NCBI GenBank assembly: GCA_051892875.1
Contig: JBJFGR010000010.1
Location: forward strand, 1 to 24,848
Origin: JBJFGR01 sp051892875
GTDB lineage: Bacteria; Pseudomonadota; Gammaproteobacteria; Enterobacterales; Succinivibrionaceae
DNA: 24,848 nucleotides
Direction of reading: 5' to 3'
In this document: positions 16,864 to 24,691 of the stretch, piece by piece
How the letters are laid out: each line of letters begins with the position of its first letter
Numbering within the stretch: position 1 is the first letter of the stretch
Made by a program: the position numbers and the translations under genes
The notes under the pieces: model-generated
What the model was told of the DNA's origin: nothing
The model's input: the letters and a program-made list of their open reading frames with translations, nothing else
The model's database searches: none

Positions 16864-16899
16864 GTGATAGGATAACTAAATACTTATAGTTCCTATCAC
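16864..16899 (-). terminator. Long inverted repeat, probable truB terminator
   Basis: GTGATAGGA (16864-16872) pairs perfectly with TCCTATCAC (16891-16899), and the stem continues as four more pairs after a 2-nt bulge. On the minus strand it starts about 58 nt after the truB stop and is followed by ATGTTTCTTTT, a weak U-tract. Termination of the rimP-truB transcript is the likeliest role. An operator for the urt operon is the alternative. Confidence 0.5.
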
Positions 16900-16957
16900 T
16901 TTAGAGGTAGATGTATTTATACAAAAATGAGTTCACACTCTTGTAAATCTTCTATAT

Positions 16958-17962
16958 TCATCTCTCAACTTTAGGAATGATTTCATCTGAAAAATTGGTT
17001 TTTGCAGTTGCTATTAATCTCTTAGGAGACAAATGATCATATGCTATTTCACCAACACCTATAAATTCGGATTTGTCAGGATTATTTTCAGAACCTACAT
17101 ATATACGAATTGGTTGCAAATCTGTTGTTAACATATTAACAGGTGTTACTTTTAATCTTTTTCCTAATAAAATATCTTTACCTTCTTCTTCAGACAAAAA
17201 TATTTTTGGTAAACGCTGAACAGCTGAATCTACTGGTAATAATAAGGAATCTAAGGCTTCAAAAGCAGTAAATCCTGCTTCATGAGACTTTTTTACTATA
17301 TCATCTATTGTTTCAAATGTTACCATTCTGTCAATAGGATAATCAGCTACACCAATCCTATTCAGCATCGATACATGAGCACCACAACCCAAATATTCAC
17401 CCAAATCATCTATTAATGAACGAATATAAGTTCCTTTTGAGCAATGAACATACATCTTTGCTGTATGATTTTCTTTATTAAATTCATCTAACCGAAATTC
17501 AAAAATAGTAATATATCGAGCTTCCCTAGGAATTTCAATACCTTTACGAGCATATTCATAATATGGTCTACCTTGATATTTTAATGCTGAATACATACTT
17601 GGAATTTGTTGAATATTTCCCACAAATTTAGATATTGCTGATAATAAATCAGCTTCAGAAAAGTTTACATCTTTTTTTGAAATTATTTCACCTTCAGCAT
17701 CAGATGTTGTTGTTCTTATACCAAAAGTTGCCTCAACTTCATATGACTTATCGGCATCTAATAAAAATTGTGAATATTTAGTTGCTTCTCCTAAACATAT
17801 CGGCAACATACCTGTTGCTAAAGGATCTAAAGCACCTGTGTGACCTGCTTTTTGAGCGTAAAATATACCACGAATACGCACCATTGCATCATTGGACGTG
17901 ATACCTTTAGGTTTGTTTAATAATAAAACACCATTGATATCTCTCTTACTTCGTCGAGGCAT
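16958..17962 (-). CDS. truB: tRNA pseudouridine-55 synthase TruB
   Basis: A 334-residue enzyme that makes pseudouridine 55 in the T-loop of almost all tRNAs and also acts as a tRNA chaperone. NGVLLLNKPKGITSN (10-24) is the family start, and the catalytic motif GHTGALDPLATG (40-51) gives Asp46 as nucleophile. YEVEATFG, IPSMYSALKYQGRPYYEYAR (thumb loop) and CSKGTYIRSLIDDLG follow. The final 60-70 residues are a divergent PUA-like end. Ribosome site GGAG; 48 nt after rbfA. Last gene of the rimP-nusA-infB-rbfA-truB series. Confidence 0.96.
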   Translation of the reverse strand: MPRRSKRDINGVLLLNKPKGITSNDAMVRIRGIFYAQKAGHTGALDPLATGMLPICLGEATKYSQFLLDADKSYEVEATFGIRTTTSDAEGEIISKKDVNFSEADLLSAISKFVGNIQQIPSMYSALKYQGRPYYEYARKGIEIPREARYITIFEFRLDEFNKENHTAKMYVHCSKGTYIRSLIDDLGEYLGCGAHVSMLNRIGVADYPIDRMVTFETIDDIVKKSHEAGFTAFEALDSLLLPVDSAVQRLPKIFLSEEEGKDILLGKRLKVTPVNMLTTDLQPIRIYVGSENNPDKSEFIGVGEIAYDHLSPKRLIATAKTNFSDEIIPKVER

Positions 17963-18010
17963 TTTTGTAAAATCTCCAATAAAAAATATATTTGCAGAAT
18001 AAACTATATT

Positions 18011-18418
18011 TTAAGATTCTGCACTACTATCTTGTTCAATATTTGATTCTAACGCCAATTCTGCATCATGTTTTAATGTTTTTGTAATAAGACTTGATAT
18101 ACGCATACCTTCATCTAAAGATTTATCATAGTAGAAAGTAATTTCAGGTACTGCTCGAAGTTTCATTGCTTTACCTATCATACTTCTAAAAAAACCTTTA
18201 GCTTTATTTAAAACTTTAATTCCTTGTTTTACAGATTCGGGATCGTTGTTAATAAAAGTTACATATATCTTTGCATACATTAAGTCTCCAGAAACCTTAA
18301 CATCACTAACTGTTGCCATAGATACACGAGGATCTTTCATTTCATGTTGTAATATTACAGCTATTTCACGTTGCATTTGCTGAGCAACACGATCGGCTCT
18401 ACTAAATTCTCTTGCCAT
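18011..18418 (-). CDS. rbfA: 30S ribosome-binding factor RbfA
   Basis: A 135-residue KH-fold factor that binds the 30S subunit late in assembly and is needed for 5'-end processing of 16S rRNA, especially in the cold. The start is the ATG giving MAREFSRADRVAQQMQREIA, the canonical N-terminus. The open frame runs 23 codons further (to 18487), but that part is not conserved and is a hairpin-forming spacer. EMKDPRVSMATVSDVKVSGDLMYAKIYVTF and VPEITFYYDKSLDEGMRISSLI are conserved. An AGGAA ribosome site stands about 10 nt upstream. The C-terminal tail is short and acidic. Confidence 0.95.
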   Translation of the reverse strand: MAREFSRADRVAQQMQREIAVILQHEMKDPRVSMATVSDVKVSGDLMYAKIYVTFINNDPESVKQGIKVLNKAKGFFRSMIGKAMKLRAVPEITFYYDKSLDEGMRISSLITKTLKHDAELALESNIEQDSSAES

Positions 18419-18454
18419 AGAGTCAATTTCCTTACTTAAAAAAATCTGTGCATA

Positions 18455-18499
18455 AAACCACAAGTTCACTAGAATTATAACTAGCAATACCTGTGGTTT
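18455..18499 (-). repeat. Stem-loop in the infB-rbfA spacer
   Basis: AAACCACA (18455-18462) pairs with TGTGGTTT (18492-18499), with an inner CTAG/CTAG pair around an A/T-rich loop that contains TATAAT on the minus strand. After the hairpin the minus strand runs ATGCACAGA and then seven T, so it is terminator-like but with the U-tract displaced about 10 nt. It may be a processing or pausing site within the operon. Function unknown. Confidence 0.5.
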
Positions 18500-18530
18500 A
18501 TTATAAAAGAAAATTAAAAAAACTTTTTAA

Positions 18531-21002
18531 CTACTTTTCTTTACCTTCTTTTTCTTTTGCAACTTGGTCTAAAGTACGCTTAACTTCTATATTTTCAAAT
18601 ACTTCGATTAAGTCACCTTCACGAACATCTTGATAGTTTTTAACACCAATACCACATTCGAAACCATTTGTTACTTCAGATACGTCATCTTTAAAGCGTC
18701 GTAAAGAATCTAATTCACCTTCAAATATAACAATGTTATCACGCAATACACGTATTGGAGCTGAGCGTTTTACAACACCTTCTACAACCATACAACCTGC
18801 AATTAAACCAAACTTAGGATGTCTAAATACTTGACGAACTTCTGCATTACCAATAATTTGTTGCTTAATATCAGAACCTAACAGACCATTCATAGCCTGT
18901 TTAACTTCATCAATCAAATCATAAATAACACTGTAGTATCTAATATCAATACTATTAGACTCAATAACCTTACGAGCTGAAGCATCAGCACGAACATTAA
19001 AACCTAAAATAATAGCTTGAGAAGCAGCTGCTAATGTAGCATCAGTTTCAGTTATACCACCAACACCTGAATACACTATTGTAACTTTTACTTCATCTGT
19101 TGATAACTTCAACAATGAATCAGAAATGGCTTCAACAGAACCTTGAACATCCGCTTTTAATACAATATTAAGTTCTGAAGCTGAACCTTCCTTGAACATA
19201 TTATCAAGTTTAGCTTTTTGTTGACGAGCAATCTTTATTTCACGGAACTTACCCTGACGATAATTAGCAACTTCACGTGCTTTCTTTTCATCACGAACTA
19301 CAGTTGCTTCATCACCCGCTACAGGTACACCACTTAAACCTAAAATTTCAACCGGTATAGAAGGTCCTGCACTTTCTACATTTTTGCCCAATTCGTTACG
19401 CATAGCACGTACTTTACCGTACTCAAAACCGCAAAGTACAATATCACCTACATGCAAAGTACCTTGCTTAATTAATACTGATGCAACAGGACCACGACCT
19501 TTATCAAGTCTTGATTCAATTACTACACCTGAAGCCATACCATCTTTAACAGCTTTTAATTCTAAAACTTCAGCTTGTAATAAAATAGCATCAAGTAAAT
19601 CATCAATGCCTTGACCAGTCTTTGCTGATACTCTCACAAATTGAGTATCCCCCCCCATATCTTCTGAATAAATGCCATAACGCATTAACTCATTTATTAC
19701 ACGTGTAGGATCAGCAGTTGGTTTATCAATTTTATTGATAGCAACAACAATTGGTACATTGCCAGCTTTAGCATGTTGAATAGCTTCTATTGTCTGAGGC
19801 ATTACACCATCATCTGCAGCAACAACTAAAACAACAATATCTGTAGCTGCTGCACCACGTGCACGCATTGCTGTGAATGCAGCATGACCTGGTGTATCTA
19901 GGAAAGTAATCATACCATTACCAGTTTCAACATGGTACGCACCTATATGTTGCGTTATACCACCAGCTTCGCCAGATGCAACTTTTGACTTACGAATATA
20001 GTCAAGTAAAGAAGTCTTACCATGGTCTACGTGACCCATAATTGTTACTACAGGAGCTCTTGGTTCAGCAGCACTATTTACATCACGATCGCTTAACACT
20101 TCTTCTTCTAACTCGTTTTCTTTACGAATTATTACCTTATGCCCCATTTCTTCGGCAACTAATTGAGCTGTTTCTTGATCAATAACTTGGTTAATAGTAA
20201 CCATGTCACCTAATTTCATAATTACTTTTATAACTTCTGAAGCTTTAACAGCCATTTTCTGAGCTAAATCAGATACTGTAATTGTTTCACCAATTACAAC
20301 ATCCTTAGCAACAACAGCAACAGGCTTATTAAATGCGTGTTGTTGCTGATTTAATTTTGCAGAACCTTTTAACTTCTTGTTACCCTTTTGAAGTTTTTTG
20401 TTGTTATTTCTTTCTTCACGATCTTCTTCTTCGCGACTCTTTTTCTTAATATTTGTATTGTTTCCACGTCTGCGACCGCGATTTTCTTCTTCACGTTCTT
20501 GTTCTTCTTCAGCTTCTTTTACATAACGAGAAGTTGTGCTATCGTCATCTTCTTCTGACAACGCTTGGCGTCTTGCTTCTTCTTCCTGCCAACGCTTTTC
20601 ATTTTCTTCAAGCATTTTGCGTGTTTCTTCAGACTGACGCTTTGAAGCTTCTTCAGCTTTACGTAAAGCTTCTTTTTCTTGAGCAGCCTTTAATTGAGCT
20701 GATTCAGCCTCTTGACGAAGTTTAGCAGCTCGTTCTTCCTCTGTTAAAACTTTTGGTTGAGAAACAGGAGCAACCTTTGGCTTTGGAGTTGGTTTTACAC
20801 CTTCTTCTTTCTTAACTTCAACTTTTTTATCTTCTGATATTACCTTATGATGAGAAGTGCTTATAACACGTTTCTCTTTTACCTTAACTGTCACACCATT
20901 TTGTGTACGAATTATTTGCTCTTCTTTTTTACCTGTGCTTCCAGTTTTTTTCAAACTTAATGGTTTATTTCCACCATTATTACGATTCTTTTCATCTGCC
21001 AT
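18531..21002 (-). CDS. infB: Translation initiation factor IF-2
   Basis: An 823-residue GTPase that brings initiator fMet-tRNA to the 30S subunit and promotes subunit joining. The N-terminal 225 residues are charged and coiled-coil-like (Glu/Lys/Arg-rich, about 85-200). An IF2-N domain follows at about 235-290 (ETITVSDLAQKMAVKASEVIK). G domain: G1 GHVDHGKT 323-330, G3 DTPGH 369-373, G4 NKID 423-426. EF-Tu-like domains and the C-terminal fMet-binding domain complete it (ending around EGDLIEVFENIEVKRTL). The additional N-terminal IF2-N subdomain of typical beta/gammaproteobacterial IF-2 is not seen. Start: ATG at 21002 (MADEKN); a TTG two codons upstream (21008) is possible, and neither has a strong ribosome site. 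An eight-C run (G8 in the coding strand) lies at 19649-19656. Confidence 0.97.
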   Translation of the reverse strand: MADEKNRNNGGNKPLSLKKTGSTGKKEEQIIRTQNGVTVKVKEKRVISTSHHKVISEDKKVEVKKEEGVKPTPKPKVAPVSQPKVLTEEERAAKLRQEAESAQLKAAQEKEALRKAEEASKRQSEETRKMLEENEKRWQEEEARRQALSEEDDDSTTSRYVKEAEEEQEREEENRGRRRGNNTNIKKKSREEEDREERNNNKKLQKGNKKLKGSAKLNQQQHAFNKPVAVVAKDVVIGETITVSDLAQKMAVKASEVIKVIMKLGDMVTINQVIDQETAQLVAEEMGHKVIIRKENELEEEVLSDRDVNSAAEPRAPVVTIMGHVDHGKTSLLDYIRKSKVASGEAGGITQHIGAYHVETGNGMITFLDTPGHAAFTAMRARGAAATDIVVLVVAADDGVMPQTIEAIQHAKAGNVPIVVAINKIDKPTADPTRVINELMRYGIYSEDMGGDTQFVRVSAKTGQGIDDLLDAILLQAEVLELKAVKDGMASGVVIESRLDKGRGPVASVLIKQGTLHVGDIVLCGFEYGKVRAMRNELGKNVESAGPSIPVEILGLSGVPVAGDEATVVRDEKKAREVANYRQGKFREIKIARQQKAKLDNMFKEGSASELNIVLKADVQGSVEAISDSLLKLSTDEVKVTIVYSGVGGITETDATLAAASQAIILGFNVRADASARKVIESNSIDIRYYSVIYDLIDEVKQAMNGLLGSDIKQQIIGNAEVRQVFRHPKFGLIAGCMVVEGVVKRSAPIRVLRDNIVIFEGELDSLRRFKDDVSEVTNGFECGIGVKNYQDVREGDLIEVFENIEVKRTLDQVAKEKEGKEK

Positions 21003-21026
21003 AAACAATCATTCACTCAAATAATA

Positions 21027-21062
21027 ATTCTTTTTAAGAATCTAGGATTATCACAAATCCTA
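21027..21062 (-). repeat. Two adjacent stem-loops between nusA and infB
   Basis: TAGGATT (21043-21049) pairs with AATCCTA (21056-21062), loop 6 nt. Directly beside it ATTCTT (21027-21032) pairs with AAGAAT (21036-21041), loop 3 nt. They fill the 111-nt nusA-infB spacer. On the minus strand the second is followed by TATTATTT, too weak a U-tract to call a terminator. Possibly a processing site or partial attenuator. Confidence 0.45.
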
Positions 21063-21113
21063 AATCACCTATTTATTTCTTTTGTTCTTTAGCTAATAAA
21101 TTATGTTTGTGAA

Positions 21114-22646
21114 TTATTTACCATCCTTGAACCATGTTAAATTACGAGCCGCCATTATTAGGGCACCAGCCTTTTCAGGTTCTAAATCGGTAATATCAGC
21201 CAAATCGTCAGATGCACAATCAGCAAGCTCTTCTAAGGTAGATATTTCTAGTTGTGCCAAACCTATAGCAATGTTTGTATCCATTCCTTCCAAGTTTATA
21301 AGGTCTATTGACAAAGGCTTGCCACTTGGAGTTGAAATATGTAATCTTGATTCATTGGCATTCTTCTGCAATTCAGCAACTATATCCTCATCAATACCAT
21401 CAATGCATGCCATCAATTCCTGAGGTTCAACAAAAGCTATTTCTTCAATTGTTGAAAAACCTGCATCAATTAACGCTTGTGCAAAATCTTGGTCTACATT
21501 TAACGCATCACAGAACAAATTAAGTAAACGTTCAGACTCATCGTTTTGACGTCTTTCCATTTCGCTAGTAGTCATTACTTTAATCTTCCATCCATCACCG
21601 ATAAGTGCTGATGCAAGCTTAACATTTTGACCATTAGAGCCTATAGCACGTGCATATTTACGCTCGTCATTATCAACACCTAATTCAATAAGTTTCTTTG
21701 TCTTATCAATAGTTGCTGTTTTTACTTCTGCAGGTTCCATTGCATTTATAACGTATTTAGAAAAGTTTTCATCATAAACGATAATATCAATATTTTCGTT
21801 ACATAATTCATTTGATACGTTCTTAATTCTTGAACCTTTCATGCCTATACATGCACCTTTAGGATCTATTCTCTTATCCTTTGCACGAATTGCAACCTTA
21901 GATCGTAAACCAGGATCACGTACAGCATTAATAATCTCTAATTGTCCTTCACCGATTTCAGGAACTTCAATTGTTAACAATTCCTTTAAAAATTCAGGTG
22001 TTGTTCTACTTACTTCCATTTGTGGACCTTTTCCATCCGTTCTGATAGGAAGTAATAAACTTCTTACGCGGTCACCATTACGAAAAGAGTCTCTTGGAAT
22101 CATATTTGGTCTACGTAATACTGCTTCAGCATTGTTACCTAAATCTAAAGTTACCAGCTCACGAGTTGCTTTCTTTACTGTACCAATAACTACTTTACCA
22201 ACGTGTTGTTGAAACATATCAATAACTTGTTGACGTTCAGCTTCTTTTATTTTTTGTTGCAATACTTGTTTTACAGTTTGAGCAGTAATACGGTCAAATA
22301 AACCAGTCTTATTCTTATCTGAATTTATTGATTTTTCAGCCTCTAATTGTTCTTCAACATAATCACCTGGAACAATATTTGGTTCATCCACACGAGCAGC
22401 CTCAAGAGTTGTTTCTCTAGATGGATATTCTAAAGATCCTTCTTTGTCTACTACTAACCAACGTCTATTAATAGTAAAATCACCATTTTTACGGTTTATA
22501 GTAGCTTTGATATCAACATCTAAACCTTCAAACTTTTTCTTACTTGCAATAGCTAAAGCACCTTCCAAAGCTTCAAAAACTTTTTCTCGATCAATTGCCT
22601 TTTCATTCGATACAGCATCAACTATTGCCAAAATTTCCTTAGACAT
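21114..22646 (-). CDS. nusA: Transcription elongation/termination factor NusA
   Basis: A 510-residue RNA polymerase-associated factor for pausing, intrinsic termination and antitermination. The N-terminal RNAP-binding domain covers about 1-130 (MSKEILAIVDAVSNEKAIDREKV). It is followed by an S1 domain (HVGKVVIGTVKKATRELVTLDLG), the KH domains (VAIRAKDKRIDPKGACIGMKG and YARAIGSNGQNVKLASALIG), then two acidic AR repeats in the C-terminal 150 residues (FAQALIDAGFSTIEEIAFV and LAQLEISTLEELADCASDDLADI). The two-repeat form and the RRWLVVDKEG stretch match beta/gammaproteobacterial NusA. Starts 11 nt after rimP with a GGG-containing ribosome site. Confidence 0.97.
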   Translation of the reverse strand: MSKEILAIVDAVSNEKAIDREKVFEALEGALAIASKKKFEGLDVDIKATINRKNGDFTINRRWLVVDKEGSLEYPSRETTLEAARVDEPNIVPGDYVEEQLEAEKSINSDKNKTGLFDRITAQTVKQVLQQKIKEAERQQVIDMFQQHVGKVVIGTVKKATRELVTLDLGNNAEAVLRRPNMIPRDSFRNGDRVRSLLLPIRTDGKGPQMEVSRTTPEFLKELLTIEVPEIGEGQLEIINAVRDPGLRSKVAIRAKDKRIDPKGACIGMKGSRIKNVSNELCNENIDIIVYDENFSKYVINAMEPAEVKTATIDKTKKLIELGVDNDERKYARAIGSNGQNVKLASALIGDGWKIKVMTTSEMERRQNDESERLLNLFCDALNVDQDFAQALIDAGFSTIEEIAFVEPQELMACIDGIDEDIVAELQKNANESRLHISTPSGKPLSIDLINLEGMDTNIAIGLAQLEISTLEELADCASDDLADITDLEPEKAGALIMAARNLTWFKDGK

Positions 22647-22657
22647 TTTTCCAACCC

Positions 22658-23131
22658 TTACTTCTTGCCAACTGTATTAAAAACTGGTATTAACTGAGCT
22701 TTACTTACATTAGGATAAGCAATTTCATAAACTTCATTATCAACTAATAAAAACAAAGTATCCCCTTCGATCTTTTGCAATATACCTCTAAATCTTCTAC
22801 GATTTAATATTGGCATACTTACTTCTATATTCATTTCAGATCCAATATAAGATTGTACTTGTTCAAAAGTAAAAAGGAGACGATCCAAACCTGGAGATGA
22901 AACTTCCAAAGTATATGGATTTTTAAATAGATCGGCCACATCTAATACACCATTGATTTGCAATGTAACATCAGAGCAGTCATCTATTGTCACTCCGCCA
23001 TCCTTGTCAATAAAAATCTGCAATACTGCATGTTTTGGATTTCTGACAACCTTAATTCCCCACAAAGAAATCCCAAGGCTATCAAGCACTGGTGTAATAA
23101 CTTCAGCGACTGTTTGTTCTATAGTTTGCAA
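22658..23131 (-). CDS. rimP: Ribosome maturation factor RimP
   Basis: A 157-residue two-domain protein needed for 30S maturation. VLDSLGISLWGIKVV (15-29), LQIFIDKDGGVTIDDCSDVTLQINGVLDV (about 43-71), and YTLEVSSPGLDRLLF (83-97) are canonical RimP segments. The reading frame opens with TTG at 23131 (TTGCAAACT). No in-frame ATG exists before residue 101, which is far inside the conserved part, and GGAG (23144-23141) stands 9 nt upstream, so a UUG start is the only reasonable choice. First gene of the operon and a frequent neighbour of nusA. An intrinsic terminator lies 25 nt upstream. Confidence 0.93.
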   Translation of the reverse strand: MQTIEQTVAEVITPVLDSLGISLWGIKVVRNPKHAVLQIFIDKDGGVTIDDCSDVTLQINGVLDVADLFKNPYTLEVSSPGLDRLLFTFEQVQSYIGSEMNIEVSMPILNRRRFRGILQKIEGDTLFLLVDNEVYEIAYPNVSKAQLIPVFNTVGKK

Positions 23132-23156
23132 TAAACTAATCTCCTACTCAATATAT

Positions 23157-23191
23157 AAAAAAAGCCCCGGTACGTTTCTGACCGGAGCTTT
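23157..23191 (-). terminator. Intrinsic terminator/attenuator just upstream of rimP
   Basis: On the minus strand AGCTCCGGT pairs with ACCGGGGCT (one U-G wobble), 9-nt loop CAGAAACGT, followed by seven T (23163-23157). It is one of the few GC-rich stretches in the window and is terminator-like only on this strand. Only 25 nt separate the T-run from the rimP start codon, too little for an ordinary promoter, so transcripts for rimP-nusA-infB probably have to read through it. Confidence 0.85.
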
Positions 23192-23374
23192 CTCTGATCT
23201 AGATTGTTTTCTATACATCCATAACCATTATATTGGTATAAGTATTAATATTACATATATCATTAATGGCATGAATCATATAACTACTGTGTTATAAAAA
23301 TATTAAAAATACCATAAAACACAAAAAAATACTTCACAATGTTTAATCAAAAACTAAACAAAAATTCTGTATAA

Positions 23375-23383
23375 TTTATACCA
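23375..23383 (-). promoter_or_regulatory. Candidate extended -10 for the rimP operon
   Basis: Minus strand TGGTATAAA, a TG-N-TATAAA extended -10 of the same form as the one before rluC. No good -35 is visible; upstream is the A/T palindrome. It would start transcription near 23368 and give a leader of about 237 nt that passes through the terminator at 23157-23191. Tentative. Confidence 0.35.
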
Positions 23384-23416
23384 TTTTTTTAAAAAAATGT
23401 CTACTTTTTTAAAAAG
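23382..23416. repeat. Pair of A/T palindromes downstream of tyrS
   Basis: CATTTTTTTAAAAAAATG (23382-23399) is a perfect 18-bp palindrome. CTTTTTTAAAAAG (23404-23416) is a second inverted repeat four bases away. They begin 20 nt beyond the tyrS stop on the minus strand. Possibly a weak bidirectional terminator or a rigid A-tract structure. Nothing else is recognised. Confidence 0.65.
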
Positions 23417-23436
23417 AGAATGTTCATTATTTTTTA

Positions 23437-24639
23437 TTACTTTACAGTTATCTTTGCAAATTTTCTCTTACCAACTTGCCAAACAGCCGTACTTGGCTGA
23501 ACTTGTAATTTAGTATCTGTAATAACTTCACCGTCTCGCTTTACAGCATTTTGCTTAATCATACGTATTGCTTCAGATGTTGTCGCTACTAAACCAGCAT
23601 CTTTTAACATATTTGCAATAGCAACAGTTTCAACACCATTTAATAACACTTCCTTTTCTTCAATATCCTCAGGAATTGCATTTTTTGAAAAACGTGTTGT
23701 AAAATCATTATGAGCAGCTTCTGCAGCATCCTTTCCGTGATATCTTGTAATAATTTCTTTTGCTAATTCAATCTTTACATCACGAGGATTAATTTCATTA
23801 TTTGCGATACCTGTCTTGTATACTTCAATTTCTTTTAATGATTTTGAACTCAGTAATTCATAGTAATTCCACATAAGTTCATCACTGATACTCATAATCT
23901 TACCAAACATATCATTCGGTTCATCATGAACACCAATGTAATTACCAGCACTCTTACTCATCTTTTTAACACCATCAAGACCAACTAATAATGGCATCAT
24001 TAAAACAACTTGCTGACTTAAACCTTCTTCTTTTTGAAGTTCTCTACCCATCAATAAATTAAATCTTTGATCAGTACCACCCAATTCCACATCAGCTTCT
24101 AATGCAACAGAGTCGTAGGCCTGTAACAATGGATAAATAAATTCATGTATTGCAATTGACAGACCCGCAGCATATCTTTTCTTAAAATCATCTCGCTCTA
24201 ACATACGAGCAACAGTTTGCTTGGCTGCCAATTTAATCATGCCATCTGCACCTAGCTTGTTTAGCCATTCTGAGTTATAAACAACTTTAGTTTTTGCAGG
24301 ATCTAAAATCTTGAAAGCTTGTTCTGAATAAGTCTTAGCATTTTCCAATATCTTATCTCTCGACAGTGGTGGTCTTGTAGCATTCTTTCCTGTTGGATCC
24401 CCCACAGCAGCTGTAAAATCACCAATAATCAATATAATTTCATGTCCTAAGTCCTGAAACTTCTTTAATTTATTAAGGATAACAGTATGACCTAAATGAA
24501 TATCAGGTGCTGTAGGATCCATACCCAATTTAACCCTTAAAGGACGTCCTAATTCAAGCTTTGCCTTTAATTCTTCAACAGGAATAACTGCATCTGTACC
24601 ACGAACAAGCTCTGCTAATGTTTCATCAATCGATAACAT
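23437..24639 (-). CDS. tyrS: Tyrosyl-tRNA synthetase
   Basis: A 400-residue class I aminoacyl-tRNA synthetase charging tRNA-Tyr. The HIGH motif appears as HLGH at 48-51 (DPTAPDIHLGH), tyrosine-site residues lie in LLQAYDSVALEADVELGGTDQRFN (about 171-194), and the KMSKS loop is at 226-230 (GVKKMSKSAGN). An S4 RNA-binding domain forms the C-terminal 60 residues. The DPTAPDIHLGH signature and the length of about 400 place it in the TyrRS type common in beta- and many gammaproteobacteria, not the E. coli TyrS type. Preceded by its own strong promoter; it is not obviously cotranscribed with rimP because of the terminator between them. Confidence 0.97.
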   Translation of the reverse strand: MLSIDETLAELVRGTDAVIPVEELKAKLELGRPLRVKLGMDPTAPDIHLGHTVILNKLKKFQDLGHEIILIIGDFTAAVGDPTGKNATRPPLSRDKILENAKTYSEQAFKILDPAKTKVVYNSEWLNKLGADGMIKLAAKQTVARMLERDDFKKRYAAGLSIAIHEFIYPLLQAYDSVALEADVELGGTDQRFNLLMGRELQKEEGLSQQVVLMMPLLVGLDGVKKMSKSAGNYIGVHDEPNDMFGKIMSISDELMWNYYELLSSKSLKEIEVYKTGIANNEINPRDVKIELAKEIITRYHGKDAAEAAHNDFTTRFSKNAIPEDIEEKEVLLNGVETVAIANMLKDAGLVATTSEAIRMIKQNAVKRDGEVITDTKLQVQPSTAVWQVGKRKFAKITVK

Positions 24640-24691
24640 GAAATATAAACCCCATTTTTTTTATTTTAATAAAACTTTAAAGTGACTGTTC

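Larger units (their letters stand above)
16587..16957. other. 371-nt intergenic region between truB and urtA
   Basis: Non-coding and very A/T-rich. Going from truB towards urtA on the minus strand, it holds a long inverted repeat (16864-16899), an A/T hairpin with GGG/CCC loop (16742-16758), the sigma-54-like element (16636-16652) and the CRP-like palindrome (16607-16622). No open frame of note and no RNA gene recognised. Confidence 0.7.
23132..23436. other. 305-nt tyrS-rimP intergenic region
   Basis: Non-coding. From the tyrS side it holds two perfect or near-perfect A/T palindromes (23382-23416), a candidate extended -10 on the minus strand (23375-23383), about 180 nt of A/T-rich sequence, and the GC-rich terminator before rimP. 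No tRNA cloverleaf is seen, although in E. coli an initiator tRNA gene (metY) precedes rimP. Confidence 0.7.

Noticed and set aside
18011..18487. 158-residue RbfA with a hydrophobic N-terminal extension
   Set aside because: The extension corresponds to the hairpin-forming spacer; MAREFSRADR is the conserved start with its own ribosome site.
23192..23436. tRNA gene before rimP, as metY in E. coli
   Set aside because: No cloverleaf, T-loop consensus or CCA-type end can be found on either strand.
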